The notes under the pieces are model-generated. The model did not search any database. It worked only from the letters and a program-made list of their open reading frames with translations, and was not told where the DNA came from. Position numbers and translations under genes: made by a program. From DATHWB01 sp040905965 (GTDB lineage Bacteria; Actinomycetota; Acidimicrobiia; Spongiisociales; ZC4RG35), in NCBI GenBank assembly GCA_040905965.1, contig JBBDQP010000066.1:1-29728 (forward strand): DNA of 29,728 nucleotides, written 5' to 3'. Positions within the stretch are counted from its first letter, which is position 1. Every line of letters starts with the position of its first letter. This document shows, one piece after another, positions 15,788 to 23,879 of this stretch.

Positions 15788-16953
15788 CCGAGAGCCGCCG
15801 CAAAACGTTCCAGCGCTTGATCCACCTCTTCGGCGGAGACAGTCAACGGCGGGGCGAACCGCACCGCGTCCGGCCGAACGGCGTTGACGACGAGACCGCC
15901 TTCGAGCGACGCGGATGCCACGTCGCCCGCCCGCGGTTCGTCGAGAACCGCAGCCAAGAGGAGCCCTCTCCCTCTGACACTCGCCACTCCCCGAAGCGCT
16001 CCCAGGCCGGCCGCCAGTTGGTCGCTGCGAGCCAGGGTGTTGGAAAGGAGATCGCGAGCCTCGATCTCGTCCAGGACCGCATTGGCTGCTGCGCACACCA
16101 CCGGACCTCCCCCGAACGTCGTGGCGTGATCACCCTTCCGGAAGGCGGACGCCACCTGCTCGGTGGCCATGCAGGCACCGATCGGCAGGCCGTTGGCAAG
16201 GGCCTTGGCGGTGGTGGCGATGTCCGGCGTGAACCCGAGCTGTTGCCACGAAAACCAGGTCCCAGTCCGCCCCATCCCCGCCTGGACGTCGTCGACGATG
16301 AGAAGGATCTCCCGTTCGTCACACAGCGCGCGCACCGCCTGGAGGTAGTCGGCTTCGAGCGGAACGACCCCTCCCTCACCCTGCATCGTCTCCACCATGA
16401 CGGCGGCGGTCGAATCGCTGATCGAGTCAGCCAGCTTGTCGATCTCTGCCGGGGGCACCTGATGAAAACCGGGGGGGAGAGGGTCGAAGGCCGCCTGCTT
16501 GGCCGGTTGGCCGGTGGCCGCGAGGGTCGCGAGGGAACGGCCGTGAAACGAGTCGAGCAGTGAGATCACTTCGTAGCACTCAGGACCCTTGGTGCTCTGA
16601 CCCCACCGGCGAGCCAGCTTGATCGCCGCCTCGTTGGCGGTGGCACCGCAGTTGGCAAAGAAGGTGCGATCGAGCCCTGACAGGTCATTGAGCCGTTCGG
16701 CGAGGCGCACCATCGGTTCGGTCACGAACAGGTTCGAGACGTGGACAAGCGTCGCCATCTGAGCCGCCACCGCCGCCGCCACTCGCGGATTGGCATGGCC
16801 CACCGAGACCACGGCGAGCCCGGTGAGGAAGTCGAGGTACTGCTTTCCGTTCTCGTCGGTCAGCCAACTCCCCTCACCCGAGGCGAATACGAGAGGGGTG
16901 CGGCCGTAGGTCTGCATGACCGCCGCCGCCTCACGCTCGATGAGCCCTCTCAT
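15784..16953 (-). CDS. argD: Acetylornithine aminotransferase
   Basis: A PLP-dependent class-III aminotransferase that converts N-acetylglutamate semialdehyde to N-acetylornithine with glutamate as amino donor. In the 389 residues, YLDFLTGLAVVSVGHANP marks the N-terminal region, NCGATANEAAIKLAR the phosphate-binding region, DDVQAGMGRTG (from 221) the PLP-contacting Asp, and ATTAKALANGLPIGA the Schiff-base Lys at 250. The usual DEVQ motif is DDVQ here, a mild change. Length is normal. It overlaps argB and the MBL gene by 4 nt on either side. It may also serve as succinyldiaminopimelate aminotransferase, as some homologues do. Confidence 0.95.
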   Translation of the reverse strand: MRGLIEREAAAVMQTYGRTPLVFASGEGSWLTDENGKQYLDFLTGLAVVSVGHANPRVAAAVAAQMATLVHVSNLFVTEPMVRLAERLNDLSGLDRTFFANCGATANEAAIKLARRWGQSTKGPECYEVISLLDSFHGRSLATLAATGQPAKQAAFDPLPPGFHQVPPAEIDKLADSISDSTAAVMVETMQGEGGVVPLEADYLQAVRALCDEREILLIVDDVQAGMGRTGTWFSWQQLGFTPDIATTAKALANGLPIGACMATEQVASAFRKGDHATTFGGGPVVCAAANAVLDEIEARDLLSNTLARSDQLAAGLGALRGVASVRGRGLLLAAVLDEPRAGDVASASLEGGLVVNAVRPDAVRFAPPLTVSAEEVDQALERFAAALG

Positions 16954-17855
16954 GGCCGGTCGTCCCCGTCTTGGGTCACCATCGTTCCGATCCCCTCACG
17001 GGTGAACATTTCGAGCAACAACACGTGCTGTACGCGCCCGTCGAGCACGTGCGCCCGAGTCACACCCGACTCGAGAGCGGCCGCCACCGAGGCGAGTTTG
17101 GGAAGCATGCCCCCGGCGATGGAGGGGAGCAGAGCCTCGAGTTCCGACCGGTCCATTCGCTGGATGAGGGAGGATTGGTCCTCGGGATCCCGGAGCACGC
17201 CCTCGACGTCGGTCAGGTACACGAGCTTCCTCGCGCCGAGCGCGGCCGCCAACGCGCCGGCGGCGGTGTCGGCATTCACGTTGTAGACGTCGCCTTCGGG
17301 GCCGAGGGCGATCGGGGCGACGACGGGCACGAGACCGTCCGCCAGCAGGCGGTCGATGAGCCCAGTATTCACGTTGCTGATCTCACCGACGTATCCGAGC
17401 CGCTCGTCCTTGGATCGGGCCTCGAACAATCGGGCGTCGATGCCGCTGACGCCGATCGCCTCGGCGCCGTGCGCTCCCAGCATTCGAACGATGTCGGCGT
17501 TGACCTCCCCCACCAGGACGCGCTGGACGACCCGCATCGTGGCGGCGTCGGTGACCCGCAAGCCGTCGACCCATGTCGATTCGATCCCGGCGGCCGTCAT
17601 CGCTTCGGAGATCTGCGGACCGCCGCCGTGGACGACGACCGGCAGGATTCCGACGGCGCGAAGCAGGGTGATGTCGCCGGCGAAACTCTGCTGCAGCGCG
17701 GGGTCCTCCATCGTCGACCCCCCGTATTTGATGACGACGATCTGGCCCCCGAAGCGCTGGATGTAGGGCAGCGCCTCCATCAGGATCGAGGCCTTCCCCA
17801 TCGAGTTGGCGATCCGCACCTTGGCCGGATCCGGGGCGCCGTGTCCGGTGGTCAT
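16950..17855 (-). CDS. argB: Acetylglutamate kinase
   Basis: This cytoplasmic enzyme phosphorylates N-acetylglutamate with ATP, the second step of arginine synthesis and often the arginine-feedback point. The 301-residue amino-acid-kinase-fold protein shows VVIKYGGSTMED, the VVVHGGGPQISEAM loop, NVNADTAAGALAAALGA and YLTDVEGVL. An extended N-terminal helix of about 25 residues (including ANSMGKASILMEALPYIQRF) precedes the core; such a helix is typical of arginine-inhibited hexameric enzymes, so feedback inhibition is plausible. Start ATG overlaps the argJ stop and its own stop overlaps argD, both by 4 nt. Confidence 0.96.
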   Translation of the reverse strand: MTTGHGAPDPAKVRIANSMGKASILMEALPYIQRFGGQIVVIKYGGSTMEDPALQQSFAGDITLLRAVGILPVVVHGGGPQISEAMTAAGIESTWVDGLRVTDAATMRVVQRVLVGEVNADIVRMLGAHGAEAIGVSGIDARLFEARSKDERLGYVGEISNVNTGLIDRLLADGLVPVVAPIALGPEGDVYNVNADTAAGALAAALGARKLVYLTDVEGVLRDPEDQSSLIQRMDRSELEALLPSIAGGMLPKLASVAAALESGVTRAHVLDGRVQHVLLLEMFTREGIGTMVTQDGDDRP

Positions 17856-19006
17856 GAGCGCTCTCCGTTGAAGATCACGTAGTCGGGGGTGAGATCGGTC
17901 GTGGTGACCACGGCGTAGCCGTCTCCCCCGCCCACGCCGATTCCGACAGTGAAGTCCCCGACGAGTCGTGACGACAGTTCGGCGTCCGCAAACGGCAATG
18001 CCACCCCTCCCGAGCAGACAAGGGTCCCCTCGTACGAGATCCGGACCTCACCCTGATCGATCTTCTCCCCGGTCACTCCGAGGGCGGCGAGGATCCGGCC
18101 CCAGTTGGGATCGGCACCGTAGAACGACGAGCGGACGAGAGCGGAGTCCGCAACTCGCATCCCGATTCGGCGGGCTGAAACATCGTCCGCCGCCCCGGAC
18201 ACTTCGATGGTGACGACCTTCGACGCCCCTTCCGCGTCCCGCGCCATCTGCAAGGCGAGAGACCGACACACCTCTTCAACGGCGTTCGCCAACTCGCTCG
18301 GCGACGGTTCGATCTGTGACGCTCCTGACGCCATCAGGATCACGGTGTCGTTGGTGGATTGACAACCGTCGATGTTGAGAGCGTTGAAGGTCGAGTCGAC
18401 GGCAGGCGTGAGGATGGCCTGGAGTGTTTCGGTGGTCGCGACGGCGTCGGTGGTAAGGAACGCCAGCATCGTGGCCATGTCGGGGCGGACCATCCCCGCC
18501 CCCTTGGCCATGCCGCCGACGGTCCAGTCTCTTTCCGAGGTTGATGCCGTCTTCTCGACGGAGTCCGTCGTGAGTATCCCCCCGGCCGCCGCCGAGGCAT
18601 GGCCGTCGTCGTCACCGAGATCGGCGACGAGGCGCGGGATGGCGGCGAGGATCCGTTCGGTGGGAAGCCGTCCCCCGATCGGCCCGGTCGAACAGACGGC
18701 AACGTCCGCCGGGTCACAGCCGAGTTCGACAGCCACTGCCTCCGCCATCGCTTCAGCGTCGCTCACTCCCGCCTCACCTGTACCGGCATTGGCAGCTCCA
18801 GAGTTGACGACGATGGCCTGGATGCGACCGGAGGCGAGGTGGGCGCGGCTGACTTCGACCGGCGGAGCGGCGGTGAGCGACGTCGTGAACACCGCGGCCG
18901 CCGGAACTGGTTCGTCGGCTGCGATCAGGGCCATGTCGAGTCCCGACCGCTTGATCCCTGCGGCCAGCCCGGCCGCCCGGAATCCTTTCGCAGCTACCAC
19001 GCTCAT
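17852..19006 (-). CDS. argJ: Glutamate N-acetyltransferase (ornithine acetyltransferase)
   Basis: This enzyme recycles the acetyl group from N-acetylornithine to glutamate and in bifunctional forms also uses acetyl-CoA. The 384 residues contain CSTGPIGGRLP and the self-cleavage region KGAGMVRPDMATMLAF, with T179 as the expected nucleophile exposed on splitting into alpha and beta chains. Monofunctional and bifunctional forms cannot be told apart by eye. The ATG at 19006 overlaps the argC stop as ATGA and was chosen over an ATG 9 bases upstream because it matches the overlap pattern of the whole operon. No argA was seen nearby, consistent with the recycling pathway. Confidence 0.95.
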   Translation of the reverse strand: MSVVAAKGFRAAGLAAGIKRSGLDMALIAADEPVPAAAVFTTSLTAAPPVEVSRAHLASGRIQAIVVNSGAANAGTGEAGVSDAEAMAEAVAVELGCDPADVAVCSTGPIGGRLPTERILAAIPRLVADLGDDDGHASAAAGGILTTDSVEKTASTSERDWTVGGMAKGAGMVRPDMATMLAFLTTDAVATTETLQAILTPAVDSTFNALNIDGCQSTNDTVILMASGASQIEPSPSELANAVEEVCRSLALQMARDAEGASKVVTIEVSGAADDVSARRIGMRVADSALVRSSFYGADPNWGRILAALGVTGEKIDQGEVRISYEGTLVCSGGVALPFADAELSSRLVGDFTVGIGVGGGDGYAVVTTTDLTPDYVIFNGERS

Positions 19007-20028
19007 GGCATCCATCCCGCTAGCGGCAGTCCGGTGTCCTCTGCCAGCCCGCGCATGATGTTGGCGGCCTGGATCGCCTGGCCGGCGGCGCCTTTGACGA
19101 GGTTGTCGATGGCGGCCTGGGCGATCACCACCCCGGCGTGACGATCGACGAAGGCCGAGACGATCGCCCTGTTCGACGAGACCGCCCACCGGGTCTGGGG
19201 AGGCGTGTCGATGACCGTCACGAACGGTCTTCCGGCGTAGGCGTCGGTGAGGATCCCGCGCACGGCTGCCTCGTCCACCGTCTCGTCAGTGAGGCGGGCG
19301 GTGACGGTGGCGAGTTCGCCCCGCTGCATCGGAACCAGATGCGGGGTGAAAACGACGGTGGGCTCGGATCCGGTCGACAGTTCGATCGCCATCTCGATCT
19401 CCGGGCGATGCCGATGAGTCGCCACCGAGTACGCCTGGACACCTTCAGCCACCGACCCGAACAACAGGTTCTCCCTGAGACTGCGTCCGGCACCCGACAC
19501 ACCACTCAGACAGTCGGCCACGATCGGGACGGTGACATCGACCAGTCCGGCGCGAACCAGGGGCGTGATTGCGAGCAGGACCGCCGTCGGGTAACAGCCG
19601 GGCGAGGCGACGGTGTGCGCACCGGCGAGGTCAAACAGCTCGGGAAGTCCGTATTGCCACGATCCCAACCGGTCGGGTAGCGGATGGGGCGAGCCATATG
19701 CCGCCCGATAACGGCTGTCGGAATCCAGCCGGTAATCGCTGCCGAGGTCCACGACGTCGACGCCGGCAGTCGCCAACGTCTCACCCAACTCCCACGACGC
19801 ACCGTGCGGCAGCGCCAGGAAGACGAGGTCGACCCCATCCGGCAGATCCTGGTTGGAGCCGAGCACTCTGTCGCCGTCGCGCAGTTGCGGATGCACATCC
19901 CGCAGGCGCGCCCCCGCCTTGGAGTGGGCGCCGAGGTGGACGAGGTCCATCGCCGGGTGCTCATCGAGCATCCGTACCAGTTCACCTCCGGCATACCCGG
20001 ACGCACCGAGCACCGCCACCGACACCAC
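19003..20028 (-). CDS. argC: N-acetyl-gamma-glutamyl-phosphate reductase
   Basis: This NADPH-dependent enzyme reduces N-acetylglutamyl phosphate to the semialdehyde. The 341 residues show the dinucleotide-binding GASGYAGGELVRML at 8-21, the catalytic Cys145 in SPGCYPTA, and TPHLVPMQRGEL with the conserved His. The start is GTG at 20028, with a second GTG as codon two, so either may be used; GGGAG lies about 8 nt upstream. It is the first gene of argC-J-B-D-MBL. Its promoter (TATAGT at 20058-20063) overlaps an ARG box, so arginine repression through ArgR is expected. Confidence 0.95.
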   Translation of the reverse strand: MVSVAVLGASGYAGGELVRMLDEHPAMDLVHLGAHSKAGARLRDVHPQLRDGDRVLGSNQDLPDGVDLVFLALPHGASWELGETLATAGVDVVDLGSDYRLDSDSRYRAAYGSPHPLPDRLGSWQYGLPELFDLAGAHTVASPGCYPTAVLLAITPLVRAGLVDVTVPIVADCLSGVSGAGRSLRENLLFGSVAEGVQAYSVATHRHRPEIEMAIELSTGSEPTVVFTPHLVPMQRGELATVTARLTDETVDEAAVRGILTDAYAGRPFVTVIDTPPQTRWAVSSNRAIVSAFVDRHAGVVIAQAAIDNLVKGAAGQAIQAANIMRGLAEDTGLPLAGWMP

Positions 20029-20057
20029 AACCGACTCCCGGAATCTTGCGAACCACC

Positions 20058-20063
20058 ACTATA
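20058..20063 (-). promoter_or_regulatory. -10 box of the argCJBD operon
   Basis: On the minus strand TATAGT is a strong -10 candidate, 29 nt before the GTG start and therefore giving a short leader that includes GGGAG. No good -35 is visible at 16-18 nt. Three bases are shared with the ARG box. Confidence 0.6.
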
Positions 20064-20076
20064 CGCATATGCGCAT
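20061..20076. promoter_or_regulatory. ARG box (probable ArgR operator) of argCJBD
   Basis: ATACGCATATGCGCAT matches the argR-proximal palindrome at 9254-9269 in 15 of 16 positions and sits in the same place relative to the -10 box. The central GCATATGC is unchanged. It is the only palindrome of note in the 67-base gap between the M1 peptidase stop and argC. Confidence 0.8.
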
Positions 20077-20095
20077 GAAGAGGCGATCTCCCTCG

Positions 20096-21223
20096 CTAGC
20101 GCTCGCTGCCCAGCGGGTATGGCGGGATCTGCTCGGAACGGACCCAGTCGATGATCAGGTCCTCGGCGTCGGGGCCGAGGACGACAAGGACGAAGGTGAG
20201 AAATGCCTCGGTGGTGACGGTCGTGCCCGAAAAGGTCGCCACGTAGGAGCGGAGAAAGTCGAAGTACTCGTCGTCGCCGACGAACTCGCGGAGGGCCACA
20301 AGCGCCAGGCCTCCTCGCTGGTACACCGAGGCGTTGAACAGGTCCTGGCCGGGCGGATGATCGGGTGGGGGAACGCCGGGGAGGGACATGGCATCCCACG
20401 CTCGCCGCACCTCGGCCTCATACGCCTCCCGCCCCAGATCCCGCTCGATCCACCGCCACGTCATGAACGTGGCGAACCCCTCGTTGAGCCAAATGTCGTC
20501 CCACTGGCCGAGGCCGATCTCGTTGCCGAACCACTGGTGGGAAAGTTCGTGGGCGATGACGATGGTCCCCCAGGCGGCACTGGCCGTCGTGTAAGTCGAC
20601 ATCGTCTGGGTCTCGAGCGCCGCCGGGAAGTCCGAGTCGACGACGACCGCACCCGACCCGACGAACGGGTAGGGACCGAGATCGGATTCGAGCGTTGCCA
20701 GGATCTCGGCCTGTCGGTCGAATCCGGGCGGGAGCGGAGCGTCGTTGCCCATCCAAGTCACCACGCCGTCAGTCGTCGTGACCGGTGCGAAATCCCCGAT
20801 CGCCATCGGAATCAGGTATGGCGCCACCATCGGAATGTCGAATCGGTAGGTGCGAAGGTCGCCTTCGGCGACGACGGGAGTCGCGGTGCCGCCGGAAACG
20901 ACGACGTGCGGGGAGCGAACCGTGACTCGCAAGACGACGTCCGCCCGATCGGTCGGGTGGTCGTTCACGGGAAAAACCCCTGACGCGCCGTCCGGTTCGG
21001 AGAACAGGAACACCGACATTCCGTCACCGCGCTGCCATCCGGTGGGAAAGGGCAAGTCGGTCAGATCCACCGGGCGAGGCGCTCCGTGATAATCGACGTT
21101 GACAGTGAATTCGTCGCCCGCCGGGATCGTCTTGGCGGGGGTGATGCGCATGTCGCGAGCGTCGCGCTCGAAGTCCGCCGGCTCCCCGTCCACCGCGACA
21201 GCCGTCACCGTGAAACCGACGAA
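20096..21223 (-). CDS. M1-family metallopeptidase, N-terminus lost in the assembly gap
   Basis: About 375 C-terminal residues of a gluzincin aminopeptidase. The zinc site is intact: HELSHQWFGNE followed by WLNEGFATF (about 20485-20555 on the minus strand). The exopeptidase GxMEN motif is replaced by AALETQTMS, so substrate-end recognition may differ. The visible part begins inside the N-terminal beta domain (FVGFTVTAVAVDG), and the start plus roughly 100 residues, possibly with a signal peptide, lie in or beyond the N run. The protein ends soon after the catalytic and following helical domain, shorter than large PepN-type enzymes. It reads toward argC on the same strand with 67 bases between. 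Confidence 0.85.
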   Translation of the reverse strand, partial: FVGFTVTAVAVDGEPADFERDARDMRITPAKTIPAGDEFTVNVDYHGAPRPVDLTDLPFPTGWQRGDGMSVFLFSEPDGASGVFPVNDHPTDRADVVLRVTVRSPHVVVSGGTATPVVAEGDLRTYRFDIPMVAPYLIPMAIGDFAPVTTTDGVVTWMGNDAPLPPGFDRQAEILATLESDLGPYPFVGSGAVVVDSDFPAALETQTMSTYTTASAAWGTIVIAHELSHQWFGNEIGLGQWDDIWLNEGFATFMTWRWIERDLGREAYEAEVRRAWDAMSLPGVPPPDHPPGQDLFNASVYQRGGLALVALREFVGDDEYFDFLRSYVATFSGTTVTTEAFLTFVLVVLGPDAEDLIIDWVRSEQIPPYPLGSER

Positions 21224-21323
21224 NNNNNNNNNNNNNNNNNNNNNNNNNNNNNNNNNNNNNNNNNNNNNNNNNNNNNNNNNNNNNNNNNNNNNNNNNNNNN
21301 NNNNNNNNNNNNNNNNNNNNNNN
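21224..21323. other. Assembly gap (100 N)
   Basis: Exactly 100 unspecified bases, the usual placeholder for a scaffold gap of unknown size. The M1 peptidase loses its N-terminus here and the CCA transferase its last few residues. The apparent 874-residue frame running through the gap is an artefact; the true gap may be longer and could hide another gene. Confidence 0.97.
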
Positions 21324-22720
21324 GTGCCGGGATCCTCGAGTCCCTGTTCCAGCGCCCAGGCCCGTGTCATCGCGTACGCCTCCGCGACGCTGTATTCACC
21401 GTCCTCGATCCGGCGTTCCAGCAGCATGTCCATGACGTCGCCGACCATCGGACCCGGCCTGATCCCCAAATAGGAGATGACGTCGTTGCCGTCGATGGGC
21501 GGTCGCAACTTTTCGATCGTCTCCCGCTTACGCAGTTCCGCGATGCGGAGTTCCAGTTCGTCGATTCGCTGTTGGATGGCGGCTGCCCGCCGGGCGTTGC
21601 CTGTGGTGACATCGCAACGGACCAATTCGTTCAGATCTTCGAGTAGGTCGCCTGCGTCGCGGACATAGCGGCGGACCGCCGAATCCGTCCAACCCATCTT
21701 GAGTGTGTGGGGTCGCAGATGGAGGAACACGAGTTGACGAACCTCGGACACGAGATCATTCGGATATCGGAGTTGGCGGAGCCGATCCCGAGCGATTCGG
21801 GCGCCAACGACCTCGTGATGATGAAAGGTCACCCCTTCATCTCCGAAGGCTCGAGTGTCGGGCTTGCCGACGTCGTGCAGGAGAGCGGCCAGTCGCAGAC
21901 GGAGGCGAGGAGAGGTCTTTTCGGTCACGGCGATCGTGTGAGCCAGCACGTCCTTGTGCTTGTGAACAGGATCCTGCTCCATGGCCAGCCGAGACATCTC
22001 CGGAAGAAAATGATCGGCGAGACCGGAGGCGACGAGCGCCGTCAAAGCGGGACCCGGTTCCGGGGCGGTGATCAGCTTCGAGAACTCGTCACGGATCCGC
22101 TCGGCGGAAACGATGGCCAACCGGTCCCCCATCGCACGCACCGCCGCCACCGCCGCCTCGTCCGGCGTGAACCCGAGTGTCGCCTGGAACCGGAACAAAC
22201 GCAGCATGCGGAGGGGATCGTCGGAAAAAGAGTCCCCCGGAGCGCCGGGTGTGCGAAGAACTCCGGCCGCCAAGTCCGCCAGTCCACCGCACGGATCGAT
22301 CGTCTCGGTCGCCGGAAAAGCCAGTGCCATCGCATTGATCGTGAAATCACGCCGGACCAGGTCGTCTTCGATACGGTCCGAGAACGTGACCTCCGGCTTG
22401 CGTGACTCGTCTCGATAGACCTCCGAACGGAAGGTCGTGATCTCGAAGAGCCATTCACCGATCCTGGCTCCGATCGTGCCGTAGGCCTCGCCCATTCCGA
22501 ACACCGTGTCAGCCCACCCTTCGACGAGCCGGCGGATGTCCGGCGGACGGGCATCGGTGGTGAAGTCGAGGTCGTCCACCGGTCGGCCCAACAGGGCGTC
22601 CCTGACGGACCCGCCCACCAGGTAGAGGGAGAATCCGGCCTCGCGGAAACGAGCAGCCAACTCGACAGTCGGCGACCCGTCCGCGACGAGCCATCGCAGC
22701 CGTTCGGGGATCATGACCAT
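21324..22720 (-). CDS. CCA tRNA nucleotidyltransferase, extreme C-terminus lost in the gap
   Basis: This enzyme adds or repairs the 3' CCA of tRNAs without a template. About 465 residues are present, close to the usual actinobacterial length of about 480. The class-II nucleotidyltransferase head has LVGGSVRDALLG (from 35) and the metal-binding DLD (50-52), followed by RRDFTINAMAL and the neck segment DPLRMLRLFRFQATLGF. A C-terminal HD domain (LLHDVGKPDT, then FHHHEVVGARIA) adds phosphohydrolase potential, as in mycobacterial PcnA-type enzymes. The start may be the ATG at 22720 or the one at 22714. In actinobacteria this gene commonly sits near the mviN-sigM-trx region, as here. Confidence 0.92.
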
Positions 22721-22808
22721 CAGGCTACAAGCGGTCGGCCCCGAGGCTTCACCAGCCGACGACGATCAGACCTCGACACGTGCGGGCGGCGCTTTGAGCC
22801 CGAAATTC

Positions 22809-22823
22809 GTGGGTGTTCCCCAC
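22809..22823 (-). terminator. Weak hairpin downstream of the deacetylase gene
   Basis: GTGGG (22809-22813) and CCCAC (22819-22823) can form a 5-bp stem with a 5-nt loop about 30 bases after the deacetylase stop on the minus strand, followed by GAATTT. The stem is short, so this is a tentative terminator. Nothing else was seen in the 131-base gap 22721-22851. Confidence 0.25.
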
Positions 22824-22851
22824 AACGAGCCGGGCGACGGACCCCGCGACG

Positions 22852-23847
22852 TCACGCCAGCGATCGTTCGACCTCAGCGACGACCTCGAAGGCCTCGGGT
22901 GGGGATGTGTGCGGTCCGAACGCCGTGTCGTTCGTGCCGGCAAATCCCCTCAGGGTCTGGGCAACCGACTCGGTGATGGCGGCGAGGTTGTATCCCCCTT
23001 CGAGGAAGGTGACGATGCGATTCGGCTCGACGACCGTGGACAGGGCAGCGGCCATCTGCCCATAGTCGGCGGCTTCGAGCCGAAGTTCGGCGAGCGGGTC
23101 GTGGGCGTGGGCGTCGAACCCGGCTGACACCAGAATCCAGTCCGGTCGAAACGCGGCGAGCGTCGGGAGGATGATTCGACCGGTGATTTCCCGATAGACG
23201 TCGCCTGCCGTTCCCGCAGGGAGCGGGATGTTGACGATGGTCCCTTCTGCGCTCGCTCCCCCCCGCTCGCTGATGCCACCCGTCATCGGATAGAACGGGT
23301 ACTGATGCGCTGAGATGTACAGCACATCGGGGTTGTTCCACACGAGGGACTGAGTTCCGTTGCCGTGATGGACATCCCAGTCGACGATCGCCACCCGCTG
23401 TCCGCGAGCCGTCAACGACGCTGCCGTGACGACTGCGTTGTTGAAGAGGCAGAAGCCCATCGCCTGGGCGGCGAGGGCATGGTGACCGGGTGGGCGAACC
23501 GCCAGGAACGCGGTGGCATCCGTTGCCTGCTCCAATATCGCAACGGCCTGCGGTCCGGCACCGGCGGCCCGCAGCGCCGCATCCCACGAGGCTTCGACCG
23601 CCACGGTATCGGCATCGAGAGGGCCGCCGCCGGCAGCACAGAACCGCTCGATGGCATCGATATAGGCGGGCGCGTGGACTGCGGCGAGCGTCTCGCTCTC
23701 CACGCGGTCCGCCTCGATACGACGCACGGAGAGGCCGGCAGAGGAGACGCCGCGCTCGGCCGCGTCAAGCCGGGCAGGTCGTTCCGGATGCCACGACCCG
23801 GTGTCGTGCTGAGAGAACGCAGGATGCGTGACGTAGAGGACTTCCAC
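22852..23847 (-). CDS. Histone-deacetylase-family (class II/AcuC-like) amidohydrolase
   Basis: A 331-residue arginase/deacetylase-fold zinc enzyme that removes acyl groups from lysine side chains, polyamines or small amides. The full set of HDAC motifs is present in order: HPERPARL near the N-terminus, RPPGHHA, MGFCLFNNAVV, DWDVHHGNGTQ (two zinc ligands), GFDAHAHDPL (third ligand) and EGGYN with the catalytic Tyr. The bacterial substrate is not predictable; acetyl-CoA synthetase and acetylpolyamines are known for relatives. The start is GTG at 23847, 32 bases from the divergent GNAT gene. A deacetylase facing an acetyltransferase is suggestive but may be coincidence. Confidence 0.9.
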   Translation of the reverse strand: MEVLYVTHPAFSQHDTGSWHPERPARLDAAERGVSSAGLSVRRIEADRVESETLAAVHAPAYIDAIERFCAAGGGPLDADTVAVEASWDAALRAAGAGPQAVAILEQATDATAFLAVRPPGHHALAAQAMGFCLFNNAVVTAASLTARGQRVAIVDWDVHHGNGTQSLVWNNPDVLYISAHQYPFYPMTGGISERGGASAEGTIVNIPLPAGTAGDVYREITGRIILPTLAAFRPDWILVSAGFDAHAHDPLAELRLEAADYGQMAAALSTVVEPNRIVTFLEGGYNLAAITESVAQTLRGFAGTNDTAFGPHTSPPEAFEVVAEVERSLA

Positions 23848-23879
23848 CCCGCTACTTTGCCATTGATGGTCACTGGTCG

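Noticed and set aside
20096..22720. A single 874-residue peptidase-nucleotidyltransferase fusion
   Set aside because: The frame passes through 100 N. The two parts are complete, unrelated families each normally separate, so the link is an artefact of the gap.
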